Below are positions 46,186 to 55,345 of a stretch of DNA of 64,000 bases, piece after piece. The notes beneath the pieces were generated by a model. It was not told where the DNA came from, made no database searches, and saw only the letters and a list, made by a program, of their open reading frames with translations. Made by a program: the position numbers and the translations under genes. Location: positions 47,962,831 to 48,026,830 of the forward strand of contig OU862916.1 in the NCBI GenBank assembly GCA_917880885.1. The letters run 5' to 3'. Numbering within the stretch: position 1 is the stretch's first letter; each line of letters opens with the position of its first letter. Source of the stretch: Limnephilus marmoratus. Lineage: Eukaryota > Arthropoda > Insecta > Trichoptera > Limnephilidae.

Positions 46186-46988
46186 TGTAACGTATCGTCT
46201 TGTTACCGGAAAGCTAGCTCAGAATAATTATAGATATTTAAATAATTGCTGTTTTTGTACCTACCATTGTACTTCCTCCAATCTGCCTTCTCTGCCTTCT
46301 CACCGACTCGGGTCGCTTGGGTTGGGACAAAGGGGGGATGAATTTAATTATAAAGGTTTTAAAAATATGGATTTTAATAAGGTTTGGCTAGGTCTTAGTA
46401 CATGATCTTAATTATACTTATATCTACTTATATCTAAATCTTTAATGGTTGTCATATGGTTCGGGGATAACTAACTTTCAACTTTGCGATGCGTAACTTC
46501 GTTGGCGATCTGCGGGAGCCTTTCCAGGCACGGGGACGGGATGCGGTGACAAAGCTGTGGCGGTAAGCAATGGGCAGCAAGCAGGGGTTGGCGGTGGCAC
46601 GCGGTAATATCGTTTTGCACTATCTTATTGTTCGCAAGGGCGGCACTTTGTAATACACTCTTCTAATATTGTTATTTACGCAGTCTTCGTTTAACACTTT
46701 CACTGGCGATATTAACTCTCCTTTTCATGTATCTTGCTTCCTCAATTTCCGAAGGATCTCTTCTTTACTCTTCTCGCGCTCCTCCTTCTCTCTGGTCTCG
46801 GTCTCGACTGCTTGTACCGGCGCGCGTACCCCATGAACTGGTGGGACCCGTGGCCCTACCCCGCAATTCTCCCTTCCTCCGTTCTGTCCTTTCGCTCCAT
46901 ATCTGTCAACACTTTCTTTGTCTTTGAATGCACAATGCCAGATAAGGTCAAATTCAAATTTACTTGTGACGTAATTTGATTCGTCACA
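46186..46988 (-). repeat. 3' LTR of the gypsy element
   Basis: 803 bp with TG...CA ends on either strand. It is identical to 53464-54266 except T at 46348 where the other has G (53626). Short frames inside (46727-46979) are not genes. Confidence 0.96.
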
Positions 46989-46991
46989 ATA

Positions 46992-46999
46992 CCCCCTTC
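46992..46999 (-). promoter_or_regulatory. Polypurine tract
   Basis: The minus strand reads GAAGGGGG three bases before the 3' LTR, the expected primer for plus-strand DNA synthesis. Confidence 0.75.
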
Positions 47000-47749
47000 G
47001 TTACAAAAGAAAATTTTGAATTCGTAGAAACAGAATTTTCTTTTCCTCTTTTTCCATATGACAACCTTCTTATATCTTAACATGGAAACGCTTAAATTCT
47101 AAACAATTCTTATGTCGGTACCAAACTTACGTTCTAACAAAACTTTTATTTTAAACATTTCAAAATTCAAAATTAAAACACATTGTAATATGTGGCCCAA
47201 AAACTAATGACAACATAACACAATTTCACAAAAATTTCAATGTACCAGGATGGGTAAGGAATGGATGCATACGTACCACTTGAGTTCAATCTCCCATCAT
47301 TACCGTTGGCAAGTCTGAAGTATAATAAAATTTTATACCTGCTTATGCGTAGATCTTCTTAGTTTTACTCTTAATCGAACATAATTTTAGTAAAGGAGGC
47401 CGTTACTAATATTTATTCACTCCTCCATTACCTATATTTTTTAAACACCTACATCATCGATAACAAAAAACAAGAATCTGGTGTACATGCATAGTACGTC
47501 TGAGAATGGATGAAAAAATTAAACAAAAAATGATTACAGAGTTGGAGTGTATCTCCCGACGCGATACACAATGAAAATTAGGCGCCAGGTAATTTCTATT
47601 ACACGGAGAAACCACCAAAACCGGGTTGTAGAATCTTTCGAAACACGTTTTTCCTCTTCACGCGTTCTCTCGCATTCTTCCGCATTTTTTTTTTACATTT
47701 CTACGCATTATTTGCACTTTTACACAATTTTCGGTCTTTTCTCACGCGC

Positions 47750-48400
47750 GCAGACTACTACTCAAGTATGGAGACATTTAGGTACACACATATTACTTTT
47801 CATCGAACGCGCGTATTTGTACCACTCAAATCGTGCAAAGTTCAGTGCTCGCATTCGTTTGACGACAACACTAACACCGGCCTTTTATCATGAATGCAGA
47901 CTACTATTCGTACAAATTTCGTCAAACATGCATATTTGTACCACTCAAATCGTGGGACATTTAGTGCTCGCCTTCGTTTTCGCATTTTAACTCGCTTTTC
48001 GCATTTTTTCGCTTGTGGACGCACTACTACCAACACCGGCCTTTTATCACTCACGCTGATTACTTTTAAAATATGGAGACATTTAGGTACTCGGCATACT
48101 TATTTCGTCAAACGTTCGTATTTGTACCTCTCAAATCGTGTTAGTGGTAGGTGCTCCATTCTATCGCTCTCATAAAACGTACCTAACGCAGTTCATCTGC
48201 ACATTCACGTACGCCCCCTTATTTTCTCATCCGCGCAGGCTTTCGAAACATCGCGAGACTTTAGGTGCAAAATAATGTTCGGTTTCGCCAAACGCAGATA
48301 TTTGTTTTTATCAACTCGCGCGATATGAATGTGCAGCGGAATCCCTTCGTACCTCATTTAGAGTTGCTCTATTTTGCGGGTGAGTTTGTACAGAGCATGG
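47750..48400 (-). repeat. Four divergent ~150-bp tandem repeats in the 3' region
   Basis: Units start near 47750, 47896, 48053 and 48233. On the plus strand they share GTATTTGTACCACTCAAATC (or a variant), a TTCGTCAAAC block, GTGCTCGC and CACCGGCCTTTTATCA. They lie between the pol stop and the polypurine tract, where some elements carry env. No long frame runs through on the element strand. The plus-strand frame 47547-47990 is antisense and unlikely to be coding. Confidence 0.75.
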
Positions 48401-48526
48401 TGTTGTACTTTACAACTTGTCGACTTAAAAAAAAACACCTAACATAAATTTACCCTAGCCAAACCTAAAGTGTGAAATAAACTCGACATTGATAATGATA
48501 AATAACTCAAACCTATTTTGATTGAT

Positions 48527-51304
48527 TCACACTACAATCGCTGGTAGCTCCGATTTCATTAGGTCTTTAATGTGATATCTACCTGTCACCTTTCCATTTG
48601 CATCCGCTAGAAGATATAGGACATCGGAAATTTTTTCTTTTACGACGTTTTGAATGAATCGTGGAGCTAATTTATTTGAAAAGTACACAGCTGCATCAGA
48701 GTGTACGAAGTTTTTTCTCCACACGACGTCCCCTTGGTTATAAATTACATTTCTTCTACGTAAGTTATATGCACCCGCGTTGCGTTGGAAGGCTACCAGC
48801 AAGTTATCTCGAACTATATCGAAAACAGTTTGGAGTTCCTTCAATGATGATCCATAGGACTGTATATCATTTATTCTAGGACCAGTTTTAGATCGTGATG
48901 CCACATTGTTATTGTGCGGGTGGAAGTCCCCGTTCAGAATTTGTTCTCTGCCATGAAATAGAAAATACGGTGTAAATCCGGTGGAAAAATTTACTGTATT
49001 GTTCATTGAAGTCTGTACCATTGGTAAGTGGGTGGTCCATGCTCGCTGATCTTCTTGGATCATTATGCTCAACGTCGTTTCAATTGTTTTATTATAAGCT
49101 TCGACTACATTTGACTGTGGAGCGTAATACGCGTTGTAGAACAGAATGGGTACATTATATTTTTTCGTGAATTCTTTTAACTCCCGAGATATGAATTGTT
49201 TCCCATTGTCCATTTGGAGCACTCTCGGAGTCCCTAATGGTAAAAATATACCAAATTCTAGACACTTTATAATGGACGCAGAAGTAGCTTTACGTAGGGG
49301 AAACAACCAACAGTACTTTGTAAATACGTCGACGCAACTTAATATATACGCGTGTCCAGACCGGCTACGAGGTAATGGACCAACTAAGTCTATAGAAATC
49401 ATCTCCATGGGAGCGTTGACCGGCTTCGGGGTGGACATTTGACCTAAAGGTGCCCCTGTTGATGGTTTGTATGCCTTGCAAGTTACGCATTTTCTTACAT
49501 ACTTTTTAATATCTCTGTACATCCCTGCCCAATGAAATCTCAGTCGCGCGTTTTTGAATGTTTTAAAGGTTCCTGGATGACCCATTGTGGGAGAATCATG
49601 ACATTCTCTTATTACTTCTTCTCGCTGGTCATAGGGTACAACCCTTTTCCACTCAAAATTCCCGGTCAGGGGAGTTTCACTTTCAACATGATAGTAAAGA
49701 ATATCTTTTTCAATTCGATAACGTGGATTTACCGCCAAATCAGTTGAACACTTTTCAAATAGATTCGCATACCATTGGTCCTCATTTTTCTGAGACGACT
49801 TTTCTTTTAACTCACCGACTTCAATCCGAGATAAAGCGTCAGGCACAATGTGCTGGGATCCTTTCCGATGTATAACGTTAAATTCATACTGGGAAAGCCT
49901 TGTAGCCCATCGAGCTAATCGGCCAGAAGGATTTTGGAGGCTGTGTAGCCATTTAAGACTCGAATGATTTGTCACCAATGTAAATTCTTTGCCATCTACG
50001 TAGGATCTAAAATGATATACTGAGTCCAATGCCGCAAGCAATTCTTTTTCGGTGGTACCATAATTTTCTTCGTGTTTATTTAGAGATCTAGAATAGTAAC
50101 TTATAGGATGTTCTCCATCTTCAAAGGTTTGGGTCAATACGCCTCCTATTCCTAAATTGCTGGCATCCGAGTGTATGAAGAACGGTTTCTCGAAGTCAGG
50201 GCATCGCAAAATCGGTGCAGACGTCAACGTATTTTTAAGTACTTGAAATGTACTCTCGGCTTCAGTAGTCCATTTAAATTTCGTTTTTCCATTTTTTTCA
50301 CCCGTTATTTTAGTCAATGGTGATGCTATAGTGGAGAAATTTTTAATAAATCTCCTATAATAGCCACAAAGACCAAGGAAGCCTTTTAATTGCCTTGCAT
50401 TTTTGGGGGTGGGGTAGTTTTGTACACTTTTTATCTTCGCTGGGTCCGTTTTAAGTCCGTTAGCATCAACCAAGTAACCTAAAAAACGCAATTCTTTTTT
50501 ACAGAATTCAGATTTACCCAGATTAATAGTTAACCCCGCTTCTTTGATCCGGTCGATGGTTTTGTGTAGTAGCCGTTCGTGATGTTCAAAGTCCGGTGAA
50601 ATGATTATGAGGTCGTCTACGAAACAAAAAACGTGATCATCCCACTGAGGTCCAAACAACTGATCAGATAGCCTTTGCAATTCAGCCCCTGCGTTTTTGA
50701 GTCCAAATGGCATGCGTTTAAACTCAAACAATCCCCTCCTCGGCACTACAAACGCGGTTTTTTCTCTTGACTCTGGAGTAAGTGGTATCTGCCAGTATGC
50801 TTTCGACAGGTCTATTGATGATATGTATTTCGCGTTGCGCAGATTATCGAGAATTTGCTTAGTGTGGGGAAGTGGGTAGGAATCACGACGCGTGACTGAG
50901 TTAAGTAAACGAGAATCTAAGCAAAGCCGGGTAGATCCATCTTTCTTAGCCACCATCACAACAGGACTCGACCATGGTGAACGTGATGGTTGGACCACTC
51001 CCATCTTTAGCATTTCTTCTAATTCCTCCTCCAATTGTTTTTGTCTGACCGGTGATAGTGGGAAATATCTCTGCTTGATGGGTGGTCCCTCAGTCTGAAT
51101 CGCATGTGCAATAAGATGTGTTCGTCCTAATCCCTTTTCTTCAAAAGAAATGTCTCGTGCTTTTTCAGTAATCAACTTCATCCTCCTTGCCTGATCTGGC
51201 GTTAATTCGACTCCGTTTTCACTGTTAATTACGTCATTAACCGCATTTTTTTTTTTGCGACAAATTAATATTTTTGAACAAGTCAGGTGCGACGTTGAAA
51301 TCAA
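48527..51304 (-). CDS. pol: gypsy pol: reverse transcriptase, RNase H, integrase (925 aa open part)
   Basis: This polyprotein copies element RNA to DNA and integrates it. RT spans about 100-330: KDGSTRLCLDSRLLN, SSIDLSKAYWQIPL, MPFGLKNAGAELQRL and CFVDDLIII with catalytic D230-D231. RNase H (about 370-490) has HSDASNLGIGGVL, TTEKELLAALDSV and a final PDALSR, but TNHSSLKWL replaces the usual TDH: residue 446 is Asn (AAT, 49969-49967), which should impair RNA cleavage. Integrase has an HHCC zinc region (CHDSPTMGH...CVTCKAYK) and D639, D699 and E735 with 35 residues between the last two. The first Met is not the true start: pol is entered from pro, from which it is offset by one base at an A11 run. 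Confidence 0.95.
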   Translation of the reverse strand: MISTSHLTCSKILICRKKKNAVNDVINSENGVELTPDQARRMKLITEKARDISFEEKGLGRTHLIAHAIQTEGPPIKQRYFPLSPVRQKQLEEELEEMLKMGVVQPSRSPWSSPVVMVAKKDGSTRLCLDSRLLNSVTRRDSYPLPHTKQILDNLRNAKYISSIDLSKAYWQIPLTPESREKTAFVVPRRGLFEFKRMPFGLKNAGAELQRLSDQLFGPQWDDHVFCFVDDLIIISPDFEHHERLLHKTIDRIKEAGLTINLGKSEFCKKELRFLGYLVDANGLKTDPAKIKSVQNYPTPKNARQLKGFLGLCGYYRRFIKNFSTIASPLTKITGEKNGKTKFKWTTEAESTFQVLKNTLTSAPILRCPDFEKPFFIHSDASNLGIGGVLTQTFEDGEHPISYYSRSLNKHEENYGTTEKELLAALDSVYHFRSYVDGKEFTLVTNHSSLKWLHSLQNPSGRLARWATRLSQYEFNVIHRKGSQHIVPDALSRIEVGELKEKSSQKNEDQWYANLFEKCSTDLAVNPRYRIEKDILYYHVESETPLTGNFEWKRVVPYDQREEVIRECHDSPTMGHPGTFKTFKNARLRFHWAGMYRDIKKYVRKCVTCKAYKPSTGAPLGQMSTPKPVNAPMEMISIDLVGPLPRSRSGHAYILSCVDVFTKYCWLFPLRKATSASIIKCLEFGIFLPLGTPRVLQMDNGKQFISRELKEFTKKYNVPILFYNAYYAPQSNVVEAYNKTIETTLSIMIQEDQRAWTTHLPMVQTSMNNTVNFSTGFTPYFLFHGREQILNGDFHPHNNNVASRSKTGPRINDIQSYGSSLKELQTVFDIVRDNLLVAFQRNAGAYNLRRRNVIYNQGDVVWRKNFVHSDAAVYFSNKLAPRFIQNVVKEKISDVLYLLADANGKVTGRYHIKDLMKSELPAIVV

Positions 51305-51743
51305 CCCAAAAATCTACTCCCAGTATAAGTTTGGAAGTTAATGTGGGGATAACGTAAAATATCATTGTTTTGGTAACGCCTTCGTATGAGACTGGAAGTG
51401 TAACGCACCCATCGATTCTTTGTTCTTTCCCGTCAGCAGTAAATATCTTATGGTGCGATTCATTTCTTTGGTATTTGTTAATGTTCAAACTCAGATAAGT
51501 ACTATTGTTCATGCAATTTACTGAAGCTCCGCTGTCTAATAGTCCTGTAAATTTTTTACCGTCTATTTTAATTTCAACATGTGGGCGATTGTCATTTCCT
51601 CTGGTACACCGTATAGGTTCACATCGTGCATTTAAATAAAACAACTTTACGAATTCTAGCCAGCTTTTCCACTCCCGATCGGCTTGCGCTGCTCCGGGCC
51701 GATCGGTTACTCGTTTTTTATGTTCCCTTGGGACGCGTCGCAA
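51237..51743 (-). CDS. pro: gypsy pro: aspartic protease
   Basis: A retropepsin that cleaves the polyproteins. Active site LLDSGASVN has D70-S71-G72, and LILGVDFWVDF near the C-terminus is the second signature. The frame overlaps the gag end by 37 nt and is entered by -1 frameshifting, so the nominal Met at 51743 is probably not used. It ends SQKKKCG where an 11-A tract (51246-51256 as T on the plus strand) precedes the stop. With ten A residues the frame would run straight into pol. Confidence 0.92.
   Translation of the reverse strand: MRRVPREHKKRVTDRPGAAQADREWKSWLEFVKLFYLNARCEPIRCTRGNDNRPHVEIKIDGKKFTGLLDSGASVNCMNNSTYLSLNINKYQRNESHHKIFTADGKEQRIDGCVTLPVSYEGVTKTMIFYVIPTLTSKLILGVDFWVDFNVAPDLFKNINLSQKKKCG
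51675..51719 (-). promoter_or_regulatory. Programmed -1 frameshift signal, gag to pro
   Basis: On the minus strand the heptamer A AAA AAC (51719-51713), in the gag frame, is followed by a 6-nt spacer holding the gag stop. Then comes CCGATCGG (51706-51699), a 16-nt loop and a second CCGATCGG (51682-51675). These 8-mers are self-complementary and can pair as a stem. Slippery site, spacer and stem all match the canonical retroviral arrangement. Confidence 0.88.
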
Positions 51744-52753
51744 GGAGTTGCGTTGATTGACACTGACTCACCGAATTCAAGAGCTTGCAACTCGTACCGG
51801 GGTGCGTTGGGAGTCCTGTATGAATTTCTCCTCGGTTTTCTACATTCCCTGCTAATGTGGCCTACTTCATCGCAGTTATAACACTTCGGACTATTCTCCC
51901 TTCTCCTCCAGTTTGTGCGTGGTGGTGCCGATCCGTATGTTTGTGGAATTCTTGGATTTTCCACACGTGTTGCTATATCTGTTCTCTGCGAATACATTCC
52001 CAATCCTTGAGATCCTCTCTTTTCTTTAAGATTAGGGGAGAAGGTTTCGAGATCATTGCATACCTGTACCAAATCGTCTATACTATTGACGCGTGCTCCC
52101 GCTACCGTGCCGGCATATGCTGAATGTAAGCCTTTTTTCAGAATGTATATGAGTTCCGACTCAGATAACGGGTTGTCGAGGCGGTAATTTTTAGCTTGCG
52201 TGATGAGCACAAACTCCGCAGCGCTTTCTTCGTATGCCTGACGTGAATCGTATAACTTCAAACGCGCAGTAATTTGAGAATCAGCTCTTTCAAATTGCTT
52301 CAGCAGTTTGGTTTTCAAATTTTCCCATGTCAGTTCTGAAGACTTGATAGTTCTATACCAAATAAGAGCAACTCCTTCCACTAATTCAACAAACCCCTGC
52401 GTGATATCGGTTTCCGAAAATCCTCGGGCAGAACTGATTTCTTCTAGTCTTTGAATGAAATCTCTAACGCATGTTTTTCCATTGTATTTAATTAGGAGTG
52501 TGCTTAAATTTATGGATTTTGTCTCCTTGATCCCGATTTTAGATACTGATTTACGTAAATATTCCGTTTCTGTGTACTGTTTCGTGTTTTTTGGAATATC
52601 CTGATTAAATTTTAAAGCTTGTTGCCTCATTTTTCGGACGGTTTTCTGAGGGGTTAAATTTCTACTTTTCAATTCGGCGATCAGATCATCCTTGGACAAG
52701 CCATTTGGGTCATGGATCTCCTTGGTATTTGAATCATAACTAACGGAAGACAT
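51707..52753 (-). CDS. gag: gypsy gag: capsid-nucleocapsid protein (348 aa)
   Basis: Structural protein of the intracellular particle. Residues 15-50 (LSKDDLIAELKSRNLTPQKT) look like a SAP-type helix pair. About 95-215 is the retrotransposon capsid domain (FVELVEGVALIWYRTIKSSE, WENLKTKLLKQF, LIYILKKGL). The nucleocapsid has one CCHC knuckle, C291-C294-H299-C304 (CYNCDEVGHISREC), followed by basic residues for RNA binding. The start at 52753 is the first ATG after the leader, in context AAGACATG...TCTTC on the two strands. The stop TAA (51709-51707) is inside the frameshift signal, so most translation should yield Gag alone. Confidence 0.94.
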   Translation of the reverse strand: MSSVSYDSNTKEIHDPNGLSKDDLIAELKSRNLTPQKTVRKMRQQALKFNQDIPKNTKQYTETEYLRKSVSKIGIKETKSINLSTLLIKYNGKTCVRDFIQRLEEISSARGFSETDITQGFVELVEGVALIWYRTIKSSELTWENLKTKLLKQFERADSQITARLKLYDSRQAYEESAAEFVLITQAKNYRLDNPLSESELIYILKKGLHSAYAGTVAGARVNSIDDLVQVCNDLETFSPNLKEKRGSQGLGMYSQRTDIATRVENPRIPQTYGSAPPRTNWRRRENSPKCYNCDEVGHISRECRKPRRNSYRTPNAPRYELQALEFGESVSINATPCDASQGNIKNE

Positions 52754-53440
52754 GATGATGAATTATCTCGTCGCCGCTAAGTATATTTGGTTCGTTGATC
52801 TTTGTCAACGGGATAAAGATGAATTCCTAACTCGGGGGTCAAACACCCTGCCTAAATATCAGCAAAAAATAACCTCAACTAGGTACCCTAAAATCATTAG
52901 CCCAAACACATAAATTTAGGCAAACAAACAAAAAAATACTTGACATCGCCCGTCTTACCGTATGAAATCTAAAACACTCTTGAAATTATTATTCCCATTT
53001 AGGTACCTACAATCCCGAATAAGTCAGCGCGCCGATTTGTATAATGATTTAATAGCCTCCCAACAAAAAATAACACTTGATAATCCCGCCGCCCTCAGAT
53101 AATATTACGTCTCCGACCTCGCCGCACATTTGTTTATAATAACAACGTTAACAGAGAAAGATTATATTCAAAATATAACAGATCTCATATTATCTGATAA
53201 TGATTATGAGATGCACATATACTTATCCATTTTGAGGCAACGATAAAAACTCTAACCCAGGCTGAACAAAGAAAAGGACATATCTAAGCAAACTTAACAT
53301 GACAAAGGGAACTCTTTTAGGTATCGTGAAAAAATACAATTAATTCGCTATAATAAAAACATGCAAATATTTACCTTCTTTTCAGGGACGGGATTCATGA
53401 ATGTCGATAACATTAGTGATAGGTATAGTAAAATACCTAA
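52754..53440 (-). other. gypsy 5' leader
   Basis: About 690 bp between the primer-binding region and gag with no frame of note; presumably holds the packaging signal. Confidence 0.7.
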
Positions 53441-53444
53441 AACT

Positions 53445-53462
53445 GCCACACGTCGGGCGACA
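53445..53462 (-). promoter_or_regulatory. Putative primer-binding site
   Basis: One base after the 5' LTR the minus strand reads TGTCGCCCGACGTGTGGC. Position and general shape fit a tRNA primer site, but it starts TGT rather than TGG, so the primer tRNA is uncertain. Confidence 0.5.
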
Positions 53463-53463
53463 T

Positions 53464-54266
53464 TGTAACGTATCGTCTTGTTACCGGAAAGCTAGCTCAG
53501 AATAATTATAGATATTTAAATAATTGCTGTTTTTGTACCTACCATTGTACTTCCTCCAATCTGCCTTCTCTGCCTTCTCACCGACTCGGGTCGCTTGGGT
53601 TGGGACAAAGGGGGGATGAATTTAAGTATAAAGGTTTTAAAAATATGGATTTTAATAAGGTTTGGCTAGGTCTTAGTACATGATCTTAATTATACTTATA
53701 TCTACTTATATCTAAATCTTTAATGGTTGTCATATGGTTCGGGGATAACTAACTTTCAACTTTGCGATGCGTAACTTCGTTGGCGATCTGCGGGAGCCTT
53801 TCCAGGCACGGGGACGGGATGCGGTGACAAAGCTGTGGCGGTAAGCAATGGGCAGCAAGCAGGGGTTGGCGGTGGCACGCGGTAATATCGTTTTGCACTA
53901 TCTTATTGTTCGCAAGGGCGGCACTTTGTAATACACTCTTCTAATATTGTTATTTACGCAGTCTTCGTTTAACACTTTCACTGGCGATATTAACTCTCCT
54001 TTTCATGTATCTTGCTTCCTCAATTTCCGAAGGATCTCTTCTTTACTCTTCTCGCGCTCCTCCTTCTCTCTGGTCTCGGTCTCGACTGCTTGTACCGGCG
54101 CGCGTACCCCATGAACTGGTGGGACCCGTGGCCCTACCCCGCAATTCTCCCTTCCTCCGTTCTGTCCTTTCGCTCCATATCTGTCAACACTTTCTTTGTC
54201 TTTGAATGCACAATGCCAGATAAGGTCAAATTCAAATTTACTTGTGACGTAATTTGATTCGTCACA
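53464..54266 (-). repeat. 5' LTR of the gypsy element
   Basis: 803 bp, one mismatch to the other LTR. The U3 edge carries the inverted pair TGTGACG/CGTCACA (54243-54266), including a CRE-like TGACGTAA. The 89-residue frame entering it from 54272 is probably fortuitous. Confidence 0.96.
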
Positions 54267-54368
54267 ACCCATACTACGTGACCTCTTCGGGGGGAGGGGG
54301 GGGGGTCTTCAAAATGCCACGCTTGGTACACGATTCTGATGCTGGCAGCTTCCCACAATAACGGCACA

Positions 54369-55345
54369 ACTATATTTATTTATTTATTTATTTATTAACG
54401 CCCTTTTTCGGGGCTTTTACATTACATATGAATAATAAGAAAATACAAAGCATTCAATGTACATAACTGAACTGTTTCAGTAACAATATTTTATATTTGT
54501 TTAAACATAAATTGAAGATGTCCACTGACTTGGTATAATTGTTTCCCTCCATTAGTATTCTGGGTAAAGAAGAATACATATGGTAGTTAGTTCCAGAATT
54601 TCTACACTGAAATAAATCTTGACTTCTAGTATTACGTTGTGGAATCCGGAAGCTTATCAATTCTAGCAATACCGGACTATCAACTACATCATTTAGAATT
54701 TTATATAGAAATACCAAGTCAGAGAAAATTCTTCTGTCGGACAATTTGAGCATATTCAAATCATTTAAAATAGTGTTGTAATTCAACATATTAGCTGGAA
54801 TACCCATTTTAAAATTTAGAAAACGTAAGAATTTGTTTTGAATTCTTTCAATAGCTTGAACATGTATACTATAATGTGGATTCCAGACGGGAGAATTGTA
54901 CTCAAGTTGACTTCTAACATAGGCAAAATATAACAGTTTAATACACTTTTAATTGTTAAAATTTCTAGTAAGCCTAGTTATAAATCCCAACATTTTTAAG
55001 CCCTTATTAGAGATTTCTGTTATGTGGTTAACAAATGAAAGATTTGATTGAAAAGTGATGCCTAAGTCTTTAATTTGTGTTAATGTCTGAAGGGCATTGT
55101 TATCAATGTTGTAATTGTAAATCACTGGATTTTTTATTCGAAAAAATCTAACTATTTGACATTTTGAGATATTTAGGTAAAGTCTATTTTCATTACACCA
55201 AATTAATAATTTATTGATATTATCTTGAAGAATGTTGCAATGGTGAATATTTTGAATAATTCTAAAAATTTTGAGGTCATCAGCAAAAAGTAAAATGATT
55301 ACATCATAAAATATTTTTGTAAGATCATTTATAAACAATATGTCA
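54369..55345 (-). mobile_element. 5'-truncated LINE
   Basis: From 55338 the minus strand encodes the RT core end (MFINDLTKIFYD, ILLFADDLKIF), NRLYLNISKCQI and IKDLGITFQSNLSFVNHITE. After a frameshift near 54950 the C-terminus (DLVFLYKILNDVVDSP, IPQRNTRSQDLF, SVDIFNLCLNKYK) follows. The tail is TTTATTTATTTATTTATTAA on the plus strand at 54374-54397. The frameshift marks it as dead. It is related to, but distinct from, the intact LINE. Confidence 0.85.

Larger units (their letters stand above)
46186..54266 (-). mobile_element. Complete Ty3/gypsy LTR retrotransposon
   Basis: An 8,081-bp element read on the minus strand: 5' LTR (53464-54266), ~710-bp leader, gag, pro, pol (RT, RNase H, integrase), ~1.5-kb 3' region with tandem repeats, polypurine tract, 3' LTR (46186-46988). 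ACCC on both sides (46182-46185, 54267-54270) is a 4-bp target duplication. The RT-RNase H-integrase order identifies Ty3/gypsy (Metaviridae). There is no env frame. The LTRs differ at one base, so insertion was recent. Confidence 0.96.

Noticed and set aside
46727..46979. LTR open frames (also at 54005-54257) as genes
   Set aside because: Identical frames in both LTRs simply reflect the LTR duplication, and they are antisense to the element.
47547..47990. 147-residue frame as an env gene
   Set aside because: It is on the strand opposite to gag-pol and runs through diverged tandem repeats; no signal peptide, furin site or membrane anchor pattern.
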